Source: Actinomycetota bacterium
Lineage (GTDB): Bacteria; Actinomycetota; Aquicultoria; SKW223
Assembly (NCBI GenBank): GCA_026417515.1
Contig: JAOADC010000057.1
Location: forward strand, 1 to 38,198
Length of the DNA: 38,198 nucleotides
Direction: 5' to 3'
In this document: piece by piece, positions 6,688 to 15,437 of the stretch
Numbering within the stretch: position 1 is the stretch's first letter
Layout of the letters: each line of letters opens with the position of its first letter
Program-made: the position numbers and the translations under genes
Notes under the pieces: model-generated
Seen by the model: the letters and a program-made list of their open reading frames with translations, nothing else
Told to the model about the DNA's origin: nothing
The model's database searches: none

Positions 6688-7438
6688 TTCCAGTCTTTCT
6701 TCTTATTCCACCTTTATTTTTCACAAAATAGATCAATGCTGAGATTACAAGTAGTGCACTTCCAATCTGTGAACCAGAAAGACCAGCAATAACTGGAGGG
6801 TTAACTCTTAAGAACTCATTCAAAAACCTAAAAAAGCCATACAAACCAATGGATGAAAAGAATATAAGCCCTTTTGATTCATACCTCTTATCAATAAAAA
6901 CAAGTAAAAGAAATATCATCAAAGTATATAAGGACTCAAACAGTTGGGTTGGAAGACGGCTCGTATTATCTCCCAACGCTTTAAAGGTAACTGCAATAGG
7001 CAGGTTAGATGCAACACCGTAGCAGCAACCATTAAGAAAACAGCCTATCCTTCCTATTGCGAAACCAAGAGGAAGAGAGTAAGAAACTGAATCTGCCAAA
7101 TCATAAAAATCCAATTTCTTCCATCTTATGTAAATCAAACTTCCAAGAATAGCAGCAAAAATACCACCAAAACTGGCAAGCCCACCTTCCCAGACATAAA
7201 AGATCCTCATCGGATTATCAGAAAAATAATCCCAATGTGAAAAAACATAAGCCAGGCGAGAACCTATAATTGCAGGAAAAAGTATAAAGAAGCCTAAATT
7301 GTAAAAGTCGTCTTCATTAACACCCTTCTGCCTGGCTTTAAAAAGACCTACCACAAAAGCAACAAGTATACCAAGAGCCACAAAAAAACCATAGGAATAG
7401 ATTTTTAACCATCCAAACTCAATGAGTACAGGTCTCAG
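6671..7438 (-). CDS. lgt: Prolipoprotein diacylglyceryl transferase Lgt (probable CTG start)
   Basis: Lgt transfers a diacylglyceryl group from phosphatidylglycerol to the lipobox Cys, the first step in lipoprotein maturation. The Lgt signature AIGRIGCFLNGCCYG, the RLPTQLFES segment and several membrane helices are seen. A GTG at 7381 would give 236 residues but would cut off the conserved N-terminus: the reading frame stays open upstream and encodes RPVLIEFGWLKIYSYGFF, which matches the usual start of Lgt up to the conserved Tyr-Gly. In that extension there is no ATG, GTG or TTG. The best start is a CTG at 7436-7438 that overlaps the lspA stop as CTGA, with AAGGTGG six bases upstream, giving 255 residues. 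An ATT at 7442-7444 is the alternative. Function is certain, the start is not. Confidence 0.93.
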   Translation of the reverse strand: MRPVLIEFGWLKIYSYGFFVALGILVAFVVGLFKARQKGVNEDDFYNLGFFILFPAIIGSRLAYVFSHWDYFSDNPMRIFYVWEGGLASFGGIFAAILGSLIYIRWKKLDFYDLADSVSYSLPLGFAIGRIGCFLNGCCYGVASNLPIAVTFKALGDNTSRLPTQLFESLYTLMIFLLLVFIDKRYESKGLIFFSSIGLYGFFRFLNEFLRVNPPVIAGLSGSQIGSALLVISALIYFVKNKGGIRRKTGNVQRS

Positions 7439-7896
7439 ACCAATCCACCTTCTCCAAAAAGGTATTCATAAATTAGGATAAGAACTCCTCCGGTAATCGC
7501 AACATCTGCAAAGTTAAAAGTGCTGAAGAAAGGTATATTTATGAAGTCGACCACCCATCCAAGAAAAAGTCTATCAAAAAAATTAGATATGGCGCCACCA
7601 AAAATAAGACCAAGAAAAATAGGAGAAAGCCGAGTCCGAGTGATTTCTGGAAAAAAAACAAGTATAGAAAGAAAGCCAATAAATCCAACGAGTGATAGGA
7701 AAAGAGACATTCCTTTGTATAAACCAAATGCAATTCCAGTGTTTTTAATAAACTCCAGACTAAGTATTCCAGGAATTAATTCCATGCCATTGCTATTGTA
7801 AAGATATTTTTTCGCCAAAAACTTTGTAAGTTGGTCAAGACATACCACTATTGAGAAAACTGATATTGACAAAAGTATTCTTCTGCTAAAAAACAT
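7435..7896 (-). CDS. lspA: Lipoprotein signal peptidase LspA (signal peptidase II)
   Basis: A 153-residue, four-helix membrane aspartyl protease that removes the signal peptide from diacylglyceryl-modified prolipoproteins. The diagnostic motifs are present: GAISNFFDR (to Asp108), WVVDFI (Asp117) and FNFADVAITGG (Asp131); Asp117 and Asp131 form the catalytic dyad. KNTGIAFGL is the usual conserved membrane-face segment. Its TGA stop shares bases with the putative CTG start of lgt, so the two enzymes that act in sequence on lipoproteins are tightly coupled. At least PstS and the thioredoxin-like protein in this window are predicted substrates. Confidence 0.96.
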   Translation of the reverse strand: MFFSRRILLSISVFSIVVCLDQLTKFLAKKYLYNSNGMELIPGILSLEFIKNTGIAFGLYKGMSLFLSLVGFIGFLSILVFFPEITRTRLSPIFLGLIFGGAISNFFDRLFLGWVVDFINIPFFSTFNFADVAITGGVLILIYEYLFGEGGLV

Positions 7897-7914
7897 AAGC
7901 CCTGTCAGTCTTTT

Positions 7915-10665
7915 TTAGGATGAGAGCACCTCTTTACACCTGAGACATATTCCTTCTTTGACATCAGACGAGTAGTTCCAGCAGCGATTACATTTTTCTG
8001 CGTTCGATTTTCTTAAACCATACCATCCAGATTCAAGTTCCTGTGAAACTGGCAAATCACTGACCGGCTCATTAATAATGTTTACATTTCTGCTTGTGAA
8101 AATGAAGTAAAGATCCTGCTTGCTATTAATAAGAGTGTCTCTTAATCCTTCTGAAGGAACTATAAAAACTTCTGCTTCCATCATTGTTTTAAGAACGCTA
8201 GAACTCTTTGCCATCTCATAGACTTTAAGATAATCCTTTCTTACCTTTAGAAGCATTTCCCATCTTTCCAGGTGATCTTCATCAATCTTAATCCAATCCA
8301 GGTCATCGAATAATTCAAGGTGAATACTCTCTTCCTTCTTTCCTGGTAGGTAATCATAAGCCTGTTCAGAAGTGAATGGAATAATTGGTGCAAGCAATTT
8401 TAAAATCGGTTTTAACATCCCATAAATGGCAGATTGAGTTGATCTTCTCTCTTGACTGTCTGGAGCATCTGCATAAAGCCTGTCCTTTAGAACATCGAGA
8501 TAGAAGGAACTGAGTTCAACGACCATAAAATTGTGAATACCATGAACAACGTTATGGAAACGATAATTTTCATATGCTTCTAGAACCTGTTTGTAGAGTT
8601 GCTTGAATTTCATTAAGATGAAACGGTCTATGCTAGTCTGTTTCTCAAAGGTAACAAAATGTTTATCAGGTTCAAAGTCATAAAGGTTTCCGAGCATAAA
8701 CCTTATGGTATTTCTTATCCTTCTATACACATCAACGGTTCTTTGAAGGATCTGTTCAGAGACTGCTATATCGCTTGAGTAATCAGATGATACGACCCAT
8801 AGTCTTAAGACGTCTGCCCCAAGTCTTTCGACCACATCAAGAGGGTCAACAACATTGCCCAGCGATTTGGACATTTTTCTTCCTTCTTCGTCAACGATGA
8901 AACCATGTGTGAGAACTGTCTTATATGGAGCTTCCATCGTAACCCCAACACTGGTTAGGAGGCTGGATTGAAACCATCCGCGGTGCTGGTCACTTCCTTC
9001 AAGATAGATGTCAGCCGGCCACTGAAGTTCTTCTCTGTTTCTAAGTACGGCAAAATGCGATATGCCTGATTCAAACCAGACATCAAAAATGTCGTCTTCC
9101 TTCTCAAATCTATTTGAGCCACACGAACTGCATTTGTGGTTTTTAGGAAGGAAGAATTGAACGTCGTTCTTAAACCAGGAATCAGCGCCATATTCTTCAA
9201 ATCTCTTTTCTATGGTGTTAAAAACTTCTTCTTCTCCCTGAACTGTTTGACAATCCGCACAATAGATAATGGGTATTGGAACTCCCCAGGATCTCTGTCT
9301 TGAAATGCACCAATCAGGCCTTTGTTCAACCATAGAAGAAATTCTTCTAATGCTCCACTCAGGAAGCCAATTCACCTTCTCTATAGCATCCAATGCCCAT
9401 TTCCTTAAGCCGTCGCTGCTAACAGAGATAAACCACTGTTCAGTTGCTCTAAAAATTACTGGATTCTTACACCTCCAGCAGTGAGGGTAGGAGTGAGTAA
9501 TTGAATCTGATTCAAGAAGCATTCCTATTTCCTTAAGACGCTCAATGATTGCTAAATTTCCGTTATTTATATGCATACCGGAGAATTCGCCTGCTTCATC
9601 TGTAAAAAATCCTTCGTCGTCGACAGGAACTGGCATTGGAAGGTTGTATTTAACTCCCAGATGGTAGTCATCTTCTCCATGGCCAGGTGCAATGTGCACG
9701 ATACCTGTTCCTGTTCCCAGATCTACAAAGTCAGCAAGGACACCTACTGAATTTCTACCAGGAAAAAGTGGATGCTCAAATTTTGACCCTTCGAATTCAG
9801 CACCTTTGAAAGACGCAATTTTTCTTGCTTCCTCGCCTATTGTCTGCGATGCAAGCTCTTCAGCAATTATTAATCTTTTTTCATCCTTTTCATAAACGCC
9901 ATATGAGGCGTCGGGATGGAAGGCAAGTGCAACGTTGGCAGGAAGTGTCCATGGAGTAGTTGTCCAGATAACAGCATAAACATTATTTAGGTTCAGTTTT
10001 TGAGGACCTTCAATTAGCTTAAAAAGTACCTTGATTGAAGGGGAGGTTTTATCGTAGTACTCTATTTCTGCCTCTGCAAGGGCTGTTTTATCCTTATAAC
10101 ACCAATAAATGGGCTTCTTTCCTCGATAAACCAAACCCTTTTGGTAAAGTTCCTTAAATGTTTTGACATTCGTTGCTTCGTACTTTTTATCCATTGTTAG
10201 ATAAGGTTTTCCCCAGGTTCCTAAAACACCAAGACGAATAAACTGGTTGCGTTGTCTCTCTATATATGTTTCAGCGTACTTTCTGCACAATTCTCTGAAT
10301 TCAGCTTGTGTAATCTGTTTGCGCTTCTCCCCTAATTGTTTTTCAACCTGTTGTTCAATAGGTTGACCATGGCAGTCCCATCCAGGTACAAAAGGTGAAT
10401 AATTTCCTTTCATCCAGTTATACCTGCAAACAAGGTCCTTAAGAACCTTATTGAGCGCATGTCCAACATGAATATCGCCATTCGCATATGGCGGTCCATC
10501 GTGAAGAATGAACGTTTCTCCTTTTCCTTTTCTTTGCATCAGTTTTTCATAGATATTCTGTTCAGCCCATCTTTCAAGCATTTTGGGCTCAAGTTCAGGA
10601 AGATTTGCCTTCATAGGAAAATCAGTTTTTGGTAAGTTCAATGTTTCTTTAAAATCTTCTGCCAC
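7915..10665 (-). CDS. ileS: Isoleucyl-tRNA synthetase
   Basis: 916 residues, typical of bacterial type 1 IleRS. The class I signature is PPYANGDIHVGHA (HVGH at 66-69), the KMSKS loop is at 597-601, and the editing domain carries GWDCHG and GTGIVHIAPGHGEDD. A C-terminal zinc-binding segment (CNRCW...CLRC) is complete, as in the eubacterial form. The start is a GTG with a strong GGGAGGA ribosome site. The upstream gap is only 80 bp with no T-box-like leader, so it is probably expressed from the divIVA operon. ileS downstream of divIVA is the classic Gram-positive arrangement. Confidence 0.98.
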   Translation of the reverse strand: MAEDFKETLNLPKTDFPMKANLPELEPKMLERWAEQNIYEKLMQRKGKGETFILHDGPPYANGDIHVGHALNKVLKDLVCRYNWMKGNYSPFVPGWDCHGQPIEQQVEKQLGEKRKQITQAEFRELCRKYAETYIERQRNQFIRLGVLGTWGKPYLTMDKKYEATNVKTFKELYQKGLVYRGKKPIYWCYKDKTALAEAEIEYYDKTSPSIKVLFKLIEGPQKLNLNNVYAVIWTTTPWTLPANVALAFHPDASYGVYEKDEKRLIIAEELASQTIGEEARKIASFKGAEFEGSKFEHPLFPGRNSVGVLADFVDLGTGTGIVHIAPGHGEDDYHLGVKYNLPMPVPVDDEGFFTDEAGEFSGMHINNGNLAIIERLKEIGMLLESDSITHSYPHCWRCKNPVIFRATEQWFISVSSDGLRKWALDAIEKVNWLPEWSIRRISSMVEQRPDWCISRQRSWGVPIPIIYCADCQTVQGEEEVFNTIEKRFEEYGADSWFKNDVQFFLPKNHKCSSCGSNRFEKEDDIFDVWFESGISHFAVLRNREELQWPADIYLEGSDQHRGWFQSSLLTSVGVTMEAPYKTVLTHGFIVDEEGRKMSKSLGNVVDPLDVVERLGADVLRLWVVSSDYSSDIAVSEQILQRTVDVYRRIRNTIRFMLGNLYDFEPDKHFVTFEKQTSIDRFILMKFKQLYKQVLEAYENYRFHNVVHGIHNFMVVELSSFYLDVLKDRLYADAPDSQERRSTQSAIYGMLKPILKLLAPIIPFTSEQAYDYLPGKKEESIHLELFDDLDWIKIDEDHLERWEMLLKVRKDYLKVYEMAKSSSVLKTMMEAEVFIVPSEGLRDTLINSKQDLYFIFTSRNVNIINEPVSDLPVSQELESGWYGLRKSNAEKCNRCWNYSSDVKEGICLRCKEVLSS

Positions 10666-10745
10666 TTTTTCCTCCCGAATTCTTTTAAGCGCGGTTTGGT
10701 TTTAAAGTAAATAATTAGTAAATATGCAACAGAAAAACGAAAAAA

Positions 10746-11030
10746 TCAATTGTTAAGGGCTCTAATAAAAGCCTTTGCGCAAGCATTTGAATCTAAATTA
10801 TGTGCAAAAATCTTTTTCACCTTTGATTTATGCCCTTTTACTATTTCAACCTTAGTCGAAAGTATTTTTTCTAAAAAAGATACTAATTCAGAGTTTGCTC
10901 TGTTCTCAATCGGCTTTGACTTAACATCAATGATAAGCCAGCGGTCATTTATTTCAACCAGTTTGGTTCGCGGCCTTTCAGTTCTAACCTTAACTGAAAA
11001 AAGGCAACCATTTTTTACGTCTGAAAGCAT
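10746..11030 (-). CDS. yggU: DUF167/YggU-family protein
   Basis: 94 residues matching the small YggU/DUF167 family: a basic first half (FSVKVRTERPRTKL), the core segment IDVKSKPIENRANSELVSFL, then VEIVKGHKSKVKKI. Structures of the family are known, the function is not. It sits between divIVA (3 bp gap) and ileS, the place this family often takes in the ylm/divIVA cluster. No convincing ribosome site is present, suggesting coupling to divIVA. Confidence 0.87.
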   Translation of the reverse strand: MLSDVKNGCLFSVKVRTERPRTKLVEINDRWLIIDVKSKPIENRANSELVSFLEKILSTKVEIVKGHKSKVKKIFAHNLDSNACAKAFIRALNN

Positions 11031-11033
11031 AGT

Positions 11034-11663
11034 TCAGGAGACATCCACAGGTTTTGTTTTCTCTAAATCTTCTACTTCAAGATCGTTTCGATCGGTTTGC
11101 ACTGTTGCTTCTTCGGTTTCAGGCACCTTCAACTCTTCTTTTTCTTCATCATATGTCTTTGATACTGCTCTTTCTAATTCTAGTTCCAGAGAACCAAACG
11201 AAGGGAGTTTCGATATCATTACATTTAATTTCTTGGATTCATTTTTCTGTTTTTCCAGAAACTTATCAAATTCTTCTTTGTATTCTCTTAGAGCAACTTT
11301 CAGTTTCACTATCTCTGCCATTGCTCTTTCTTTCTCTAGTTGAGCTTCCTTCTTTATCTGCTCTGCCTTTATTTGTGCATCCTTGATAATTAACTTTGCA
11401 GCATTCTCAGCATTCTTTTTCAGATCAGAAGCCGCTTTTTGTGCTGCTAACATCGTTTCCTGGAGTGCTTGCTCAAAACTAATATACTGCTCTAGGCGTC
11501 TCTCCAGTTTTTCAACTTTTTCTGTAAGCTCTTCGTTTTCTTGAATCAGCCTTTCTAACTCTGCCGCTACTTCATCAAGAAAAGAATCCACTTCTTCTTC
11601 ATTGTAGCCTCTAAGGCTCCTTTTAAATTTCTTTTGATGAATTTCAATGGGTGTTATCCGCAT
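11034..11663 (-). CDS. divIVA: DivIVA-family cell division/polarity protein
   Basis: 209 residues. The N-terminus, ITPIEIHQKKFKRSLRGYNEEEVDSFLDEV, is the lipid-binding DivIVA domain, which senses negatively curved membrane at septa and poles. Residues of about 30-170 form a long coiled coil rich in Glu, Lys and Ala. The C-terminal 40 residues are acidic and look disordered. In Actinomycetota the homologue (Wag31) directs polar growth; in Firmicutes it positions division proteins. Which applies here is open. It lies in the yggT-divIVA-yggU-ileS order. Confidence 0.93.
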   Translation of the reverse strand: MRITPIEIHQKKFKRSLRGYNEEEVDSFLDEVAAELERLIQENEELTEKVEKLERRLEQYISFEQALQETMLAAQKAASDLKKNAENAAKLIIKDAQIKAEQIKKEAQLEKERAMAEIVKLKVALREYKEEFDKFLEKQKNESKKLNVMISKLPSFGSLELELERAVSKTYDEEKEELKVPETEEATVQTDRNDLEVEDLEKTKPVDVS

Positions 11664-11698
11664 CTCAATCCCCCTGCTAAAACCTTCAAAACATTATA

Positions 11699-11989
11699 CT
11701 AAAAAAGAATATTTATTATGGTAAACAACGCACGCTCAATAAGCTGCAGGAGAATTACTGCTATAAATGGTGAGAAATCTATGCCAATTCCTCCAGAACC
11801 AACCACAGGAATAAAACGTCTTATTAGAGAAAGAAAAGGTTCTGTGATTTCGTAAACAAATATATAGAAAGAGCGAAAAATCCTATTATTTGGTACAGGA
11901 ATCCAAGAAAAAATTACCCTTATTATTATCAGCCAAAAATAGATTTCAAAAGCGAGGCTTAAAAGTTGTAACAGGTAAAATTTAAACAA
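11699..11989 (-). CDS. yggT: YggT-family membrane protein
   Basis: 96 residues with two membrane segments (about 7-28 and 70-94) separated by the conserved IRVIFSWIPVPNNRIFRSFYIFVYEITEPFL and RRFIPVVGSGGIGIDFSPFIAVILL. This is the YggT/YlmG family, encoded next to sepF and divIVA in most Gram-positive-type bacteria and related to chloroplast proteins affecting nucleoid distribution. Its molecular role is not established. It starts 2 bp after the proC stop. Confidence 0.92.
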   Translation of the reverse strand: MFKFYLLQLLSLAFEIYFWLIIIRVIFSWIPVPNNRIFRSFYIFVYEITEPFLSLIRRFIPVVGSGGIGIDFSPFIAVILLQLIERALFTIINILF

Positions 11990-11991
11990 AA

Positions 11992-12801
11992 CTAATCATC
12001 TCGCTTCCCGAGTTTCTTTGCCCTCTCATAAGCAGAATTAACAGCTTCCATTACTGCATATTTAAAGGAATGTTTCTCGAGTTTCTTGAGTCCTGCAATT
12101 GTTGTTCCTCCCGGAGATGAAACCATCTCAATAAGTTCAGAAGTGGCCAAACCACTTTGCCTAAAGAGCTCGCATGCACCAAGAATTGTCTCCAAAGCCA
12201 TCTTTTCAGCAACCTTAGCAGGCAAGCCAATTTCAATCCCTGCTTCTTTTAGTGCTTCAAGAAAACGAAAAACAAAAGCTGGCCCACTTCCTGAAAGAGC
12301 AGTCGCAGCATTAATTTTGTCTTCCTCAAGAACTACGACTTCTCCAACTGATTTAAAAACCTCAATAACTTTAATAAACTCGTCTTCAGACACGTATCTG
12401 CTTCTGGCAACCGCTGTAACTCCTTTTCCAACGACTGCGGGTAGGTTTGGCATAGCTCTAACAACTTTAAATTCAGAAAACTTTCGGTAATAATCAGTAG
12501 TTACTCCTGCAGCAATGGAAACAAGAACGGAATCTGACTTAACATTTTTGATTTCTTCGAGAACACTTTTCACCTGGTCAGGCTTTACACTTATTATGGT
12601 GATTTCTGAATTTGCAAATACCTGACCTGCTGATTCAAGAAAAACCGCATTTGTTTCCTTAACTACTTCCTCTGCTCTTTCTTTGCTTAATTCAAAAAAA
12701 CAGATATTCTGACTGCCCTTTAAAAAAGATAAGCCCTTTATAAGGGCACCACCCATTTTTCCTGCGCCTATGACACCGAATTCAAATTGTTTATTTTCCA
12801 T
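11992..12801 (-). CDS. proC: Pyrroline-5-carboxylate reductase
   Basis: 269 residues; makes proline from pyrroline-5-carboxylate using NAD(P)H. The N-terminal Rossmann motif is GVIGAGKMGGALIKGL, and the C-terminal dimerisation domain carries the signature ALSGSGPAFVFRFLEAL and SSPGGTTIAGLKKLE. Length is normal. It lies between sepF (3 bp) and yggT (2 bp); proC beside yggS/yggT is a frequent conserved neighbour in many bacteria although no functional reason is known. Confidence 0.97.
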   Translation of the reverse strand: MENKQFEFGVIGAGKMGGALIKGLSFLKGSQNICFFELSKERAEEVVKETNAVFLESAGQVFANSEITIISVKPDQVKSVLEEIKNVKSDSVLVSIAAGVTTDYYRKFSEFKVVRAMPNLPAVVGKGVTAVARSRYVSEDEFIKVIEVFKSVGEVVVLEEDKINAATALSGSGPAFVFRFLEALKEAGIEIGLPAKVAEKMALETILGACELFRQSGLATSELIEMVSSPGGTTIAGLKKLEKHSFKYAVMEAVNSAYERAKKLGKRDD

Positions 12802-12804
12802 ACT

Positions 12805-13269
12805 TTAAAAATCCCCTATACCAAGTTCTTTAAAGAAAGTTTCTCTTAAACGCCTTCTATCTTCAGGTGTTATCTCTATATTTTTTGGAGTGATAATGTA
12901 GATTCGGTTTCCGATTGGAGTTATCCCTCCTTTTAGTGCATAAACCATTCCGCTCACGAAGTCGATAACTCTTCTTGCCGTAATGTCATCAGCGCCTTGA
13001 AGATTCACTATAACAGGTATACCTATTCGATATTTGTTTGCAAGAACCTGAACGTCATTAAAAACCTTTGGTTCAGCCACGAAAACGCGAATTGATGGAC
13101 CTTCTCCATCGATTGCTCGCAATACTCTTTCACTGGGTTTTCTTGTTCTGATTTTCTTAACGACTGGTTCTTCCTCAAACTCATCAACTTCATCCTGCCC
13201 GAAATGTTGTTCTTCTTCTTCTATTCCCAAAAACTTCATTGCCTTCTTTATAAATCCCTCTGATGTCAT
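12805..13269 (-). CDS. sepF: Cell division protein SepF
   Basis: 154 residues. An N-terminal amphipathic helix (FIKKAMKFLGIE) for membrane binding is followed by an acidic linker and the SepF core, with VFNDVQVLANKYRIGIPVIVNLQG...ARRVIDFVSGMVYALKGGITPIG. SepF bundles FtsZ and anchors it to the membrane. No ftsA is found between ftsQ and ftsZ in this window, so SepF is likely the main FtsZ anchor, as in Actinomycetota. It should bind the FtsZ C-terminal peptide encoded at the end of the ftsZ gene (29576-30631). Confidence 0.95.
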   Translation of the reverse strand: MTSEGFIKKAMKFLGIEEEEQHFGQDEVDEFEEEPVVKKIRTRKPSERVLRAIDGEGPSIRVFVAEPKVFNDVQVLANKYRIGIPVIVNLQGADDITARRVIDFVSGMVYALKGGITPIGNRIYIITPKNIEITPEDRRRLRETFFKELGIGDF

Positions 13270-13289
13270 TTAGAAAGCACCTCCATAAA

Positions 13290-13982
13290 TCAACGCCTGA
13301 ATATAGCGCTTCCGATTCTTATCATAGTTGAACCTTCTTCAATAGCCACCTCAAAATCATTGCTCATTCCCATAGATAAGATATCAAAATCTGGCTTTTT
13401 TAGTTCATTTTTTAGTTTATCAAAAAGTTTGAATGTTTTCCTAAAATATGGACGACACTCCTCCGGGGGTAAAAAGGGTGCCATCATCATAAGTCCTCTT
13501 AAATTGACGCCTTGAGAATTAAGAGTCTTTTCTACAAAATCAAAAAGAGTTTCGGGAGATACACCTGCCTTCGTATTTTCTTTTGAAACATTAACTTCAA
13601 TCAATACATCAACTGTAACGCCGTTTTTCACTGCTCTTTCTGAAAGCTCTTTAAGGAGATTCTCTCTATCCAGTGATTGAATAAGATGTGTCCTGCCGAT
13701 TATCTTTTTCACTTTGTTTGTTTGAAGTCTTCCAATGAAATGAACTTTTACCCTGAAACGGTTGAAAAAGTCTAAGCGGTTAAGCAGGTTTTGAACTCTA
13801 TTTTCACCAACATCAGTGACAAGACCTGTCTTTAAGGCTTCAATCAGGTCAGAATCTGAAGCCTCCTTAGTTACTACAACAAGGGTTATATCGTCTGCTG
13901 ACCTTCCTGATCTTTCGGCTGCTGAACTAAGCCTCTTGATTACTGACTGTAAACGCTTGTAAACAGTATTCTCTTCATTCAT
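13290..13982 (-). CDS. yggS: YggS/PLPBP-family PLP-binding protein
   Basis: 230 residues with an alanine-racemase-like TIM barrel. Lys39 in ITLVVVTKEAS is the PLP-binding lysine; HFIGRLQTNKVKKI, NVSKENTKAGV and LSMGMSNDFEVAIEEGSTMIRIGSAIF are the family segments. Members hold PLP and balance vitamin B6 and amino/keto acid pools and have no known enzymatic reaction. As ylmE it usually follows pgeF (ylmD) directly, but here the whole pst-phoU operon separates them. The gene ends in TGA, one of several in the window. Confidence 0.94.
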   Translation of the reverse strand: MNEENTVYKRLQSVIKRLSSAAERSGRSADDITLVVVTKEASDSDLIEALKTGLVTDVGENRVQNLLNRLDFFNRFRVKVHFIGRLQTNKVKKIIGRTHLIQSLDRENLLKELSERAVKNGVTVDVLIEVNVSKENTKAGVSPETLFDFVEKTLNSQGVNLRGLMMMAPFLPPEECRPYFRKTFKLFDKLKNELKKPDFDILSMGMSNDFEVAIEEGSTMIRIGSAIFRR

Positions 13983-13987
13983 TTTGA

Positions 13988-14641
13988 TTAATCTATTTCA
14001 GCAAACTTACCTGTTATCATAAAGAGAACCCGCTCGCCTACATCAACAGCCTGATCAGCAGCTCTTTCGAAATACCTTGCAATCAAAGCAAAAGAAAGAT
14101 ACCATTCAGGTTCTTTCAAAGAAGGGGAAATTCTCTGAATATCCTTCAAAAAATTCTTGAACATCTCATCTACTTCTTCATCAAGAACTGGAAGCTCTTC
14201 AACTACTCTTGCGTCAAGAGAGTCAAACGCATTTCTTGATTTTTTGATTATTTTAAGGGTGCTTAAACCCATCTTTTTTAGACTTTCTTTCGCTTCATCA
14301 GTGAGATAACCCATCTTGTTTAAACGATTTAACGCTTTAACAGTGTTATAAATGAGATCTCCAATTCTCTCAAGATGAATATTGATAATAAGCATTGAAT
14401 GGATGAACCTGAGATCTCTTGCAACCGGAAACTGTGTGGCTACAAGTTGGATGCCTGCCTCTTCAACATCCAATACCTTTTTATCAATGACATCGTCTCC
14501 TCTTAGAATTCTTTCAGCATCCTCTTCGCTAAAAGAATCCATAAGTTTCAAAGTATCTTCAAACTGAACAATTACACTATCAAAGACATCAAGAACACTG
14601 TTCTTCAATTTTTTTAGGTCTTCTTTAAACTGCTCTCGCAT
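13988..14641 (-). CDS. phoU: Phosphate transport regulator PhoU
   Basis: 217 residues, all helical, with the two-fold repeated three-helix PhoU layout: IDKKVLDVEEAGIQLVATQFPVARDLRFIHSMLIINIHLERIGDLIYN in the first half and the shorter DEMFKNFLKDIQR...ARYFERAADQAVDVGERVLF in the second. The conserved E/DxxxD metal-site pattern (ERIGD; ERAAD) is present. PhoU couples the Pst transporter to control of phosphate uptake and, where present, the PhoR kinase. Its ATG overlaps the pstB TAA by one base (TAATG). No phoBR pair is in the window. Confidence 0.95.
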   Translation of the reverse strand: MREQFKEDLKKLKNSVLDVFDSVIVQFEDTLKLMDSFSEEDAERILRGDDVIDKKVLDVEEAGIQLVATQFPVARDLRFIHSMLIINIHLERIGDLIYNTVKALNRLNKMGYLTDEAKESLKKMGLSTLKIIKKSRNAFDSLDARVVEELPVLDEEVDEMFKNFLKDIQRISPSLKEPEWYLSFALIARYFERAADQAVDVGERVLFMITGKFAEID

Positions 14642-15426
14642 TATCCGAATCTTCCTGTTATGTAGTTCTCAGTTCTAATATCTTTAGGGTTGGTGAATAT
14701 CTGTCCAGTTTCTCCGTACTCAATCAATTTTGCTGGCTCGTTTTCTTCTGCAAGCAGGAAGGCTGTAAAATCTGAAACTCTTGCAGCCTGCTGCATATTG
14801 TGTGTAACAATAACAATTGTGTAATTGGCTTTCAGTTCAACCATCAAATCCTCTATTCTCTGGGTTGATGCTGGATCAAGGGCAGAGCAGGGTTCGTCCA
14901 TTAGTATCACTTCTGGCTCGACAGCGAGAACTCTCGCAATAGCAAGTCTTTGTTGCTGACCTCCAGAAAGCGAAAGGGCTGATTCATTTAGCTTATTTTT
15001 AACTTCTTTCCAGAGCGAAGCTTTTTCAAGACTATCCTTTACAATCTCATCAAGTCTGTTTCTATCTCTTATTCCGTGAAGTCTTGGCCCAAAAGCAACA
15101 TTATCATAGATGGACATAGGAAATGGATTTGGTTGTTGAAAAATCATCCCCACTCTTTTCCTTAAGAGAACAACATCAGTTCCTTCGTCGTAAATGTTTT
15201 TACCTTCAAAATACACTTTTCCTTCTATTCGAATGCCATCAATTAAGTCATTCATTCGATTTAAGCATCTCAAAAAAGTTGATTTTCCGCAGCCAGATGG
15301 TCCAATGATGGCTGTAATTGCATTCTTAACAATATCAATGGTGATATCTTCCAGTGCCTTGTGTTTCCCATACCAGAGATTGAGATTCCTTACTTCAAAT
15401 GCGTTTTCCTTTATCTTTATGTTCAC
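14641..15426 (-). CDS. pstB: Phosphate ABC transporter ATP-binding protein PstB
   Basis: 261 residues. Walker [10 protein letters not shown] (42-50), Q-loop [15 protein letters not shown], signature [13 protein letters not shown] (153-165) and Walker [13 protein letters not shown] (174-185) are intact, and the [18 protein letters not shown]-loop follows. The [11 protein letters not shown] and GPRLHGI features are specific to PstB. It drives high-affinity phosphate import through PstA-PstC. Confidence 0.98.
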   Translation of the reverse strand: MNIKIKENAFEVRNLNLWYGKHKALEDITIDIVKNAITAIIGPSGCGKSTFLRCLNRMNDLIDGIRIEGKVYFEGKNIYDEGTDVVLLRKRVGMIFQQPNPFPMSIYDNVAFGPRLHGIRDRNRLDEIVKDSLEKASLWKEVKNKLNESALSLSGGQQQRLAIARVLAVEPEVILMDEPCSALDPASTQRIEDLMVELKANYTIVIVTHNMQQAARVSDFTAFLLAEENEPAKLIEYGETGQIFTNPKDIRTENYITGRFG

Positions 15427-15437
15427 TTCAACCTCCG

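Noticed and set aside
10666-10745. A T-box riboswitch ahead of ileS.
   Set aside because: The gap is about 80 bp, too short, and I see no T-box sequence or specifier stem.
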